From Methylococcaceae bacterium UBA7658 (lineage in GTDB: Bacteria; Pseudomonadota; Gammaproteobacteria; Methylococcales; Methylomonadaceae), in assembly GCA_002483425.1 (NCBI GenBank), contig DLHW01000014.1, forward strand, positions 159,823-179,821: a stretch of DNA of 19,999 nucleotides, given 5' to 3'. The notes below the pieces were generated by a model, which worked only from the letters and a program-made list of their open reading frames with translations, ran no database searches and was not told where the DNA came from. The translations under genes and the position numbers were made by a program. Shown here in pieces: positions 1 to 6,897 of the stretch (the first letter of the stretch is position 1; the number at the start of each line of letters is the position of its first letter).

Positions 1-872
1 AACGTTTCTTGGGCGGCGGAAATGCCCTCAACTTCTTGTCCGATTAATTTTAGAATATCGGATTTTGTTTGACCTTGACCTAAGGCTAAACCGAAGCGCC
101 GGTTTCTGGATTGATTATCGGTGCAGGTTAACACTAAGTCGCCTAAGCCGGCCAAGCCTATAAATGTTTCCTGTTTACCGCCAAGCTTAATGCCTAAACG
201 TATTATTTCGCTAAGACCGCGTGTGATTAAGGCGGCGCGGGTATTGGCGCCGAAACCCAAACCGTCGGCAATGCCCGCGGCAATGGCAAGAACATTTTTA
301 ACAGCGCCGCCGACTTCCACGCCGATAATATCCGAACTTGTGTAGGTTCTGAACCGGTCGCTATGAAATAATTCCGCCAGTTGATGGGAAAACTTCTCTT
401 GCCCGGACGCAATGGTGATGGCGGTGGGTAGATTTTGAGCAACTTCCCGGGCAAAAGTCGGGCCGGATAGAATCGCGGACGCAGTATCTGGGGAAAAGAT
501 GTCGGAAACGACTTGATGTAATAAGCGTCCGTCTTGAGGATTAAATCCCTTGGTAACCCATGCTATTTTTTTTGTGTCCTGGGCTGATACGGCTCTCAGC
601 TTCGATAAGGTTGCGGCAAATGCGTGACTGGGGACTGCAAGTAAGATAATGTCGCTAAAATCGGCGGCGGCGGTAATATATGTCGTTAATCGAACGCTTT
701 CAGGCAAAACAAAGCCAGGTAATAATTGTTTATGTTCCCTGTCTCGATTGAGCGCCGAAATTTCGTTTTCGTCATGCCCCCAAAGCATTACCTCGCAATT
801 GTTTTTACCCAATAGCAAAGCTAACGCCGTGCCCCAAGAGCCGGCGCCAAGCAAGCTGATTCTTCGATTCAT
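1..872 (-). CDS. gpsA: Glycerol-3-phosphate dehydrogenase [NAD(P)+], 3' end cut by window edge
   Basis: Reduces dihydroxyacetone phosphate to sn-glycerol 3-phosphate, the backbone of phospholipids, in the cytoplasm. I translated the reverse strand from the ATG at 872 and read 290 residues open to the left edge, so about 40-50 C-terminal residues and the stop lie outside. Residues 6-20 carry the Rossmann motif (SLLGAGSWGTALALL). Residues 105-110 (WVTKGF) and 185-206 (VEVGGAVKNVLAIAAG and following) hold the two conserved lysines, K108 and K192, of the family. The GLAGLGDLVLTCT stretch near 239-251 and the SRNRRFG motif that follows it are also typical of GpsA. It starts 16 bp after the secB stop, so the two are probably co-transcribed, as in E. 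coli and Pseudomonas. Identification is firm; only the truncation limits it. Confidence 0.96.
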   Translation of the reverse strand, partial: MNRRISLLGAGSWGTALALLLGKNNCEVMLWGHDENEISALNRDREHKQLLPGFVLPESVRLTTYITAAADFSDIILLAVPSHAFAATLSKLRAVSAQDTKKIAWVTKGFNPQDGRLLHQVVSDIFSPDTASAILSGPTFAREVAQNLPTAITIASGQEKFSHQLAELFHSDRFRTYTSSDIIGVEVGGAVKNVLAIAAGIADGLGFGANTRAALITRGLSEIIRLGIKLGGKQETFIGLAGLGDLVLTCTDNQSRNRRFGLALGQGQTKSDILKLIGQEVEGISAAQET

Positions 873-888
873 TAAAAGTTAAATAAGA

Positions 889-1359
889 TCAATTGATGGT
901 TTTAGAACCGGCGGCTTGTTGTTGCATCTGTTGCTGATGCTGGCCGTACAACGCATCGAAGTTGACGGGCGCAAGCAATAGCTGGGGGAAGCCGCCTTTG
1001 GTTATCAAGTCTGAGACGACTTCGCGCGCGTAGGGGAACAGAATGTTGGGGCAAAAACTGCCTAGCATGGGGCCGAGTTCTTGTTCGGTAAAATTTTCTA
1101 AAGTAAAAACTCCGGCTTGATTGACCTCGACAAGATAAGCGTTTTGGTCTCCGCTTTTGACGGTTATCGTCACAGTCAAGGTAACTTCATATATGGTATT
1201 TTCGAGCTTATCGACTTTGGTGCCGAGATTGAAGTCGACAACCGGCTCCCATTTTTCCCGGAAGATTTTCGGCGCGTTCGGAGTTTCAAAAGAAAGGTCT
1301 TTAGTATAGACCTTTTGTATCGAAAATTGTTTTTCTTGGGTTAAGTTCTCTTCCGCCAT
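889..1359 (-). CDS. secB: Protein-export chaperone SecB
   Basis: Cytoplasmic homotetrameric chaperone that keeps precursor proteins unfolded and hands them to SecA for export through SecYEG. It has 156 residues, the usual length. The beta-strand core EVTLTVTITVKS and the highly conserved segment around residues 95-130 (GPMLGSFCPNILFPYARE, then GGFPQLLLAPVNF) are diagnostic. The C-terminal tail is Gln-rich (QHQQQMQQQ), as is common in SecB. There is no strong Shine-Dalgarno directly before the ATG. A TTGACT hexamer at 1404-1399 (minus) could mark a weak internal promoter, but no good -10 follows. It lies between the rhodanese gene (69-bp gap) and gpsA (16-bp gap). In E. coli and Pseudomonas a glutaredoxin gene, grxC, usually sits in the first of these gaps and is missing here. 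Confidence 0.97.
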   Translation of the reverse strand: MAEENLTQEKQFSIQKVYTKDLSFETPNAPKIFREKWEPVVDFNLGTKVDKLENTIYEVTLTVTITVKSGDQNAYLVEVNQAGVFTLENFTEQELGPMLGSFCPNILFPYAREVVSDLITKGGFPQLLLAPVNFDALYGQHQQQMQQQAAGSKTIN

Positions 1360-1428
1360 AGATTTATTAATTGTTTAAATGTGATTTCAAAAGGATTAAG
1401 TCAAGCTCGCATTGTTGTAAGTTTGAGT

Positions 1429-1902
1429 TTAAACGCCGGTTTTAAGCTTGCGGTTCACTTTTATGGGTAATTTGTAATCTTCTTGCCAAGCTTGCATTCC
1501 GCCCGTTATCACAAAAACGTCTTTAAGTCCCGATTTCGTCGCTAGTTTTCCGGCCGTTGCCGAACGCGCGCCGTCTTGACAGACGATGAGGGCTGGGTTG
1601 TTTTTATAAGCATCCAAGCTAGACGCATGCTCTCTTATTTTACTCAAAGGGAAATTGATCGCACCTTCGATATGGCCTTTATTAAACTCATCGCTTTCAC
1701 GAACATCGATAACCACGGTGCTGCCGTCGTTCATTTTCGTTACCGCCAGTAACGGCGAAATAAATCCGAATTTCTTGAATGCCGCGTCGAATAATTCTTG
1801 AATGAGAAGATACGTTACCACCACCAGCGCGAGCGCCAAGATGTAGTGGTTTAAAATAAATTCTATGAGACGGTCCGGTGTAACTGATGCTGATTCTGGC
1901 AT
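1429..1902 (-). CDS. Membrane-anchored single-domain rhodanese (YibN-like)
   Basis: A 157-residue protein with one N-terminal hydrophobic helix (about residues 16-35, HYILALALVVVTYLLIQ) followed by a single rhodanese domain. The domain has the VVIDVRESDEFNKGHIEGAINFP signature split around residues 63-85 and an active-site loop CQDGAR, with the presumed persulfide-forming cysteine at residue 108. That loop matches the CxxGxR pattern of active rhodaneses. Size, topology and position upstream of secB-gpsA and divergent from gpmI all match YibN of E. coli and its Pseudomonas counterpart. The enzymatic family is clear. The physiological sulfur acceptor is not known from sequence, so I give no gene symbol. 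With the domain after one N-terminal helix, either periplasmic or cytoplasmic placement is possible; E. coli-type YibN is usually taken as facing the cytoplasm. Confidence 0.9.
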   Translation of the reverse strand: MPESASVTPDRLIEFILNHYILALALVVVTYLLIQELFDAAFKKFGFISPLLAVTKMNDGSTVVIDVRESDEFNKGHIEGAINFPLSKIREHASSLDAYKNNPALIVCQDGARSATAGKLATKSGLKDVFVITGGMQAWQEDYKLPIKVNRKLKTGV

Positions 1903-2170
1903 AACTTAAGGGTAAAGGGATTTTCTCTAATGGATGTTAGAACACTTCTGGAGTTCGTCGCGGTTTTTTTAGAAACCCATGCGGGCTTTAATTTTAGTAT
2001 AATAGTAAGCGTTTGTGTCTATTGACTCGTTCTACACAATCTGCAAAACCGGATTAGCGCCGAATGATACCTTATTTTCATTAGTTCCGGTAATAGAAAG
2101 TGAGGCAACGAAGTTTTAAGTCCTGTTTAAACGAAGACCGTGTGTATAAAAATCTGGAGAAAAAAATAAG
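1903..2170. promoter_or_regulatory. Divergent intergenic region between rhodanese gene and gpmI
   Basis: A 268-bp gap that must carry the start signals for both directions. A perfect TATAAT lies at 1998-2003 (plus strand), but no good -35 lies 16-18 bp upstream, so a gpmI promoter there is only tentative and would give a leader of about 160 nt. On the minus strand TATACT occurs at 2001-1996, with a TAGACA-like box at 2021-2016, spaced rather short at 14 bp. A clear Shine-Dalgarno GGAGA at 2156-2160 precedes the gpmI ATG. I see no terminator or convincing small gene here. Confidence 0.35.
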
Positions 2171-3715
2171 ATGTCGAATCGGCCAAAGCCTGTTGTATTG
2201 CTGATCCTGGATGGGTTCGGTTATTCCACCGGGCAAGAAAATAACGCCATCGCGATGGCTAATACTCCGTGTTGGGACGGGTTGCAAAAAAAATATCCGA
2301 TGACTTTGCTCGATTGTTCGGGCGCCGTGGTCGGCCTGCCGGATGGGCAAATGGGCAATTCGGAAGTCGGCCATATCCACATTGGCACCGGACGGTACGT
2401 GCCGCAAGATTTCTCCAAAGTAAACGACGCAATCAAGGATGGCAGTTTTTTCACTAATCCGGTGCTATGCCAAGCGGTCGACGCCGCCAAGGCAAAAGGC
2501 AAAGCCTTGCACATCATGGGTTTGTTATCGCCCGGCGGCGTCCATAGTCATGAAACGCAAATTGCCGCAATGGCCGAACTGGCCGTAAAAAGAGGCTTGG
2601 ACAAGATCTTTTTGCACGCCTTTTTGGACGGACGGGATGTGCCGCCCAAAAGCGCCGCCGATTCCATCGCCTTAATGGATGCCAAATTCGAGGCGTTAGG
2701 TGCAGGCAGGATTGCATCGATTGTCGGCCGGTTTTATGCGATGGATCGTGACAAGCGCTGGGACAGGGTGCAACAAGCTTACAATTTGATCGTCAAAGGC
2801 GAGTCAGAACACCGCTTCGATTCGGCTTTGGCGGCGTTGGCGGCGGCTTACGTCCGTGGCGAAACGGACGAATTCGTCCTGCCTTCGGTTATTGCAGGCG
2901 GCGTAGGCCAACAAGCCGTAACGCTCGATACGGACGATTCGGTCGTATTTATGAACTTCCGCGCCGACCGTGCGCGGGAAATATCCCAAGCCTTCACCGA
3001 TACAGATTTCGCCGGTTTCGAGCGTGGTCATGCCCCGCATCAGGGTGTTTACGCAACCTTAACCGAATATCATGAAGCTTTCACCTATCCGGTGGCGTTC
3101 CCGTCAGTCGATATTAGGAATAGTTTGGGAGAATATTTGTCCGCAATAGGCATGACCCAATTGCGGCTGGCGGAAACCGAAAAATACGCGCATGTGACTT
3201 TTTTTCTCAATGGCGGGGTGGATGCAAGCTTCCCAGGCGAAGACAGGATTTTAGTGCCCTCGCCCAAAGTCAGGACGTACGATTTGCAGCCCGAGATGAG
3301 TTTGCCCGAAGTCACCGATCATTTGGTCGAAGCCATCGTTGGCGGCAAATACGATGTGATCGTCTGCAACTACGCAAATGGTGACATGGTCGGCCATACC
3401 GGTATTATTCCGGCGGCGATCAAAGCAGTCGAAGCGATCGATGCGTCCCTGCAACGGGTGGTCGACGCCCTTAAGAGTGTAGGCGGTAAAATGCTGGTAA
3501 CAGCCGACCACGGCAATATCGAACAAATGGTTGATGAAGATGGTCAGATCCAAACCGCGCATAGCACCAACCCGGTGCCGTTGATTTATGTGGGCGGCGA
3601 GGGAAAATTGGCTTCCGGGGGTAGTTTAATGGATTTGGCTCCTACGGTGTTGGCGATATTAGGCGTGACTCAACCGGCCGAAATGACGGGCAGATCGCTG
3701 CTTGCGCCCGTCTAA
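2171..3715 (+). CDS. gpmI: 2,3-bisphosphoglycerate-independent phosphoglycerate mutase
   Basis: Interconverts 3- and 2-phosphoglycerate in glycolysis/gluconeogenesis through a phosphoserine intermediate and two Mn2+ ions. The protein has 514 residues, the normal length. Visible family landmarks are LLILDGFGYS with metal ligand D14, GQMGNSEVGH with the phosphorylated serine S64, the HAFLDGRDVPPKSA substrate loop, CNYANGDMVGHTG with D405 and H409, TADHGN with D446 and H447, and the late histidine in AHSTNPVP. All catalytic landmarks are therefore present. The ATG is preceded by GGAGA at a spacing of 10. It heads the gpmI-envC-ctpA cluster, with envC starting 8 bp after its stop. The same order, divergent from the rhodanese-secB genes, is known in Pseudomonas. 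Confidence 0.98.
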   Translation: MSNRPKPVVLLILDGFGYSTGQENNAIAMANTPCWDGLQKKYPMTLLDCSGAVVGLPDGQMGNSEVGHIHIGTGRYVPQDFSKVNDAIKDGSFFTNPVLCQAVDAAKAKGKALHIMGLLSPGGVHSHETQIAAMAELAVKRGLDKIFLHAFLDGRDVPPKSAADSIALMDAKFEALGAGRIASIVGRFYAMDRDKRWDRVQQAYNLIVKGESEHRFDSALAALAAAYVRGETDEFVLPSVIAGGVGQQAVTLDTDDSVVFMNFRADRAREISQAFTDTDFAGFERGHAPHQGVYATLTEYHEAFTYPVAFPSVDIRNSLGEYLSAIGMTQLRLAETEKYAHVTFFLNGGVDASFPGEDRILVPSPKVRTYDLQPEMSLPEVTDHLVEAIVGGKYDVIVCNYANGDMVGHTGIIPAAIKAVEAIDASLQRVVDALKSVGGKMLVTADHGNIEQMVDEDGQIQTAHSTNPVPLIYVGGEGKLASGGSLMDLAPTVLAILGVTQPAEMTGRSLLAPV

Positions 3716-3723
3716 TTTGGATT

Positions 3724-4899
3724 ATGGGGAAAACGCTGGTCTTCTGTTTTCTGCTAAGCTTATGCGCTAATGCCGTTAATTCAGAGGAGTTAAACGAAGG
3801 TCAAACCGGGGAGGAAACCGGTTCGGAATCGGATAATTCCGGTGCCCAACATTTACAGCAGCAAAAAGATCAGTTGTTAGGGTTATTAGCTCAAGTCGAT
3901 GAGCGCTATGGCGATGTTTCGGCTTCTTTAAAGTCAATCGAGCAGGAAATAGCGAAGGGTAATCAGAGTTTAGATAAGATTCGAAAAGAGATCGGCGCTT
4001 ACCAGGGGCAAATCGACAAATTAGGGGCCGAATTATCCGGACAAGTAAGGGCCGCCTATGCGATGGGTCAGCAATCAAAATTAAAATTGATGCTTAATCA
4101 ACAAGATCCAGCATTATCCAGCCGAATAATGGTATATTATGAATATTTAAATAAATCGAGACTGGAAAAGCTTGTAAATCTTCAGCAAACAGTAAGATAT
4201 TTAGATCAGTTAGACGAACAAAAAAAGACTGAAACTGAAGCTTTGGAAAGAAACCTGGGACAAAAAAGAGCTGAGCAAACCGCGCTTGCGGAAGCCAGAA
4301 ATGAACGGAATCGTTTGATCGCCCGGTTAACGGGGGATTTTTCGTCCGAGCAAGATCAGTTAAATTTCCTGGAAGAAAGTGAACATAAGCTGATAAAGCT
4401 TATCCAAACTTTGGAAAATGAAGAAGATCTTGCCGATCACTCCGGCGAAAATACGGGTTTCGAGGTTGGCGAAACCTCAATTAAGGATGGCTTTCCAAAA
4501 TTGGGGGGTGATTTCGCTTCATTAAAAGGCAAGTTGCCCTTGCCGGTAAAAGGCAAATTAACCGGGATGACGGCAAATTCAATTTCAGAAAACAATTGGA
4601 AAGGAGTTTTGATCGATGCCAAGGAAGGCGCTGAAATAAAGTCTGTGTCAACAGGCACAGTGGTTTATTCAGGAATACTTAAAGGTTACGGTTTGATGGT
4701 TATAGTGGAACACGATAACGGGTTTATGACGTTGTATGCATTTAACCAAAGTGTTTATAAGCATAAAGGCGATCATGTTGAGGCGGGAGAAGTGATCGCT
4801 TCGGTTGGTCAAAGTGGCGGTCGTATAAAACCGGGATTGTATTTCGAAATACGGAAGAACGGAAAGCCAATTGATCCGTTGCTTTGGTGCCGGAATTAA
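3724..4899 (+). CDS. envC: EnvC-type murein hydrolase activator (degenerate LytM/M23 domain)
   Basis: Periplasmic activator of the N-acetylmuramoyl-L-alanine amidases that split septal peptidoglycan, recruited through FtsEX. The 391 residues comprise a signal peptide (about 1-17, MGKTLVFCFLLSLCANA), a long heptad-rich coiled coil (about 40-235) and a C-terminal LytM-type domain (about 265-388). The zinc ligands of active M23 peptidases are absent: where an active enzyme has HxH there is YAFN (338-341), and the final motif is LYFEIR rather than LHFEIR. The phrases NWKGVLIDA, GYGLMVIVEH and LYFEIRKNG closely parallel E. coli EnvC from memory, which is also catalytically dead. It lies 8 bp downstream of gpmI and probably shares its transcript. 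A simple M23 endopeptidase is unlikely given the missing ligands. Confidence 0.92.
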   Translation: MGKTLVFCFLLSLCANAVNSEELNEGQTGEETGSESDNSGAQHLQQQKDQLLGLLAQVDERYGDVSASLKSIEQEIAKGNQSLDKIRKEIGAYQGQIDKLGAELSGQVRAAYAMGQQSKLKLMLNQQDPALSSRIMVYYEYLNKSRLEKLVNLQQTVRYLDQLDEQKKTETEALERNLGQKRAEQTALAEARNERNRLIARLTGDFSSEQDQLNFLEESEHKLIKLIQTLENEEDLADHSGENTGFEVGETSIKDGFPKLGGDFASLKGKLPLPVKGKLTGMTANSISENNWKGVLIDAKEGAEIKSVSTGTVVYSGILKGYGLMVIVEHDNGFMTLYAFNQSVYKHKGDHVEAGEVIASVGQSGGRIKPGLYFEIRKNGKPIDPLLWCRN

Positions 4900-5014
4900 C
4901 GGAACATTTTTATGGCTAATGTAAGCAAAGCTGCATTGGCGGCAACTTAATTAATCGTAGTCAAGTTGCATGAAATTCAAGAAAGATATTGTGGTGGTCG
5001 GAGTTGAAAGGCGC

Positions 5015-6337
5015 ATGCTAAAAAAGAATACTTTATTTGTTTTATCTTTAGGGATTATGTTGGGTGTTTTTATGGGCATCTGCGGCAGTGTCGTTGCCGA
5101 AAAAAACAAAACTGATGCAGCCGTTGATTCCGAGGCGCTACCGTTTGAGGATTTACGAACATTTACGGAAATTTTTGGCCGGATCAAACGGGACTATGTT
5201 GAACCCGTGTCCGATAAAAAACTATTGGAAGACGCTATCCGGGGTATGTTAACCGGCCTTGATCCCCATTCCGCCTATTTGGTATCGGAGGAATATCAAG
5301 AACTCAAGGAAGGCACGACCGGTCAGTTTGGCGGTTTAGGTATTGAAGTGACGATGGAAAACGGCTTTATCAAGGTTGTTTCCCCCATCGACGATACCCC
5401 CGCGCAACGAGCCGGTATTAAAACAGGTGACCTTATTATTAGACTGGACGATCAGCCTGTAAAAGGCATGTCGCTGGCGGATGCGGTTAAAACAATGCGC
5501 GGCGAGCCCGGCAGTAAAATAGAACTGACCGTGGTCCGTGAAGGCGCCGATGCGCCGCTCAAGATGACTTTGATCCGGGCCGTTATTAAAGTACAAAGCG
5601 TTAAAAACCGGATTTTGGAAAAAAATTACGGTTATGTCAGGATCAGCAGTTTTCAATCCGGTACGGGTGAAAGTCTTAAAGAGGGTTTAGCCAATCTTAA
5701 AAAGGAAAACGGCGGGCGGCTAAAAGGTTTGGTGTTGGACTTAAGAAACAATCCCGGCGGTGTGTTAAATGCGGCAGTCGATGTTAGCGATGCGTTCTTA
5801 AAATCGGGTTTGATAGTTTACACCGAAGGGCGGATCGAGAATTCGGAAATGCGCTTTAATGCTTCCCCTGATGATTTGATCGATGGCGCGCCGATGGTCG
5901 TATTGATTAACGCCGGTTCGGCTTCGGCTTCCGAGATTGTGGCCGGTGCTCTGCAAGACCAGAAGCGGGCGGTCATTATGGGCGAAAAATCGTTCGGGAA
6001 AGGTTCGGTGCAAACAATATTGCCTACCAGTAACGGCGCCGCCGTGAAGTTGACAACGGCGCGTTATTACACGCCGTCCGGACGATCCATTCAGGCCGAA
6101 GGCATCGAGCCGGATATTGCATTAGCTAATGTTAAGCTGGAGTCGCTCGATAAAATAGATTTCAATCCGGTCAAAGAAGCCGATTTGTCGCATCACTTAC
6201 AAAACGGCAACGGCGATAAAGCGGCAAAACAGGCAGAGGGAGAAGGCGATAAGACAAAACAGGCCGAAGAGTATAAAGATTATCCGCTTTACCAGGCTTT
6301 GACTTTATTAAAGGGTATTAGCATAGTGAATAAATAA
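5015..6337 (+). CDS. ctpA: Periplasmic C-terminal processing protease, S41 family with PDZ domain
   Basis: Serine/lysine-dyad protease that trims or degrades periplasmic proteins from the C-terminus. I choose the ATG at 5015 because it gives a clean signal/anchor sequence (MLKKNTLFVLSLGIMLGVF) behind GGAG/AAAGG; an in-frame ATG at 4970 would add 15 charged residues and has no Shine-Dalgarno. From 5015 the protein has 440 residues: signal (about 1-28), cap region with LTGLDPHSAYL, PDZ domain (about 95-190, GGLGIEV onward), then the S41 core. Catalytic serine is S304 in GSASASEIVAGAL and lysine is K329 in SFGKGSVQ, with the expected 25-residue separation. The C-terminal 55 residues are hydrophilic and carry a short imperfect repeat (GDKAAKQAE / GDKTKQAEE). 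Pseudomonas has a ctpA in the same position after gpmI and the M23-type gene. Confidence 0.94.
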   Translation: MLKKNTLFVLSLGIMLGVFMGICGSVVAEKNKTDAAVDSEALPFEDLRTFTEIFGRIKRDYVEPVSDKKLLEDAIRGMLTGLDPHSAYLVSEEYQELKEGTTGQFGGLGIEVTMENGFIKVVSPIDDTPAQRAGIKTGDLIIRLDDQPVKGMSLADAVKTMRGEPGSKIELTVVREGADAPLKMTLIRAVIKVQSVKNRILEKNYGYVRISSFQSGTGESLKEGLANLKKENGGRLKGLVLDLRNNPGGVLNAAVDVSDAFLKSGLIVYTEGRIENSEMRFNASPDDLIDGAPMVVLINAGSASASEIVAGALQDQKRAVIMGEKSFGKGSVQTILPTSNGAAVKLTTARYYTPSGRSIQAEGIEPDIALANVKLESLDKIDFNPVKEADLSHHLQNGNGDKAAKQAEGEGDKTKQAEEYKDYPLYQALTLLKGISIVNK

Positions 6338-6361
6338 GACGTTTCAGTAGGTATGAACATT

Positions 6362-6391
6362 AAAAAAACCCGGCATTGGCCGGGTTTTTTT
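6362..6391. terminator. Bidirectional rho-independent terminator between ctpA and the DUF934 gene
   Basis: A perfect 6-bp GC stem, CCCGGC (6369-6374) and GCCGGG (6379-6384), closes a 4-nt loop. It is preceded by seven A and followed by seven T, so it can act in both directions. It lies 24 bp after the ctpA stop and 53 bp before the end of the convergent cysI-DUF934 operon, exactly where a shared terminator is expected. Confidence 0.93.
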
Positions 6392-6444
6392 ATTCCGCTT
6401 TTTGAATTCGTGTAGAATTTAAGCGGTCGATAAATGCAGCTTCG

Positions 6445-6897
6445 CTAGTTTACAGATGGCTGATAGTTAACTGAAAAATCGTTTAATCCTGCCAATGTTG
6501 CCGATAAATCCTGTGTGTTTTCTGGATGAAACGAGTTGACGCCCACGCGGGATAAATAAAACACCTGATCGGGTAAAAAGTCTCCCGTTGCCCGGATTTC
6601 ACCTGGGTAATGATAACGGTTCCTTAATAACCAAGCATGTGAGAACAAGCGTCCGTCGGCAAGCTCCGGAAAATACAGTTCGACAAGCGTTAAATGCGGT
6701 AAATAACCGGCAACAGACGCCACCGAGTCATCCGGGAGAATACGGATGCCTAGTTTTCCTTTCCGGTTGAGTAAGGTTTCGCCGCTTTCTTTCAATATCG
6801 ATAAAGAAACAATAACGTCGCCTTCGCCAATACCGGTGTCGTCCAGGATGTAACGCCAGGTGTCGTTCATAATGAGGTTGTCTTTAATGATTTGCAT
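6445..6897 (-). CDS. DUF934 family protein, sulfite reductase partner
   Basis: A 150-residue cytoplasmic protein from the ATG at 6897 (MQIIKDN), overlapping the end of cysI by 14 bp; an in-frame ATG at 6927 would extend it to 160 residues with a longer overlap and is less likely. The central block LVELYFPELADGRLFSHAW, followed by LLRNRYHYPGEIRATGDFL and PDQVFYLSRVGVNSF, is the DUF934 signature as I know it. DUF934 genes directly follow cysI-type sulfite reductases in Pseudomonas and many proteobacteria and are annotated as probably involved in sulfite reduction, but their biochemical role is unproven. No cofactor motif or cysteine cluster is visible. Coupled translation with cysI suggests that they work in one complex or pathway step; that is inference. 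Confidence 0.88.
   Translation of the reverse strand: MQIIKDNLIMNDTWRYILDDTGIGEGDVIVSLSILKESGETLLNRKGKLGIRILPDDSVASVAGYLPHLTLVELYFPELADGRLFSHAWLLRNRYHYPGEIRATGDFLPDQVFYLSRVGVNSFHPENTQDLSATLAGLNDFSVNYQPSVN

Noticed and set aside
2081..2407. 108-codon open frame on the minus strand covering the gpmI start
   Set aside because: It runs antisense to the conserved first third of gpmI, has no recognisable motif or start signal, and its composition follows the third-position bias of gpmI.
4912..4950. Twelve-codon ORF (MANVSKAALAAT) between envC and ctpA with GGAA upstream
   Set aside because: Too short and without any supporting pattern; such ORFs arise by chance, and no leader-peptide attenuator structure follows.
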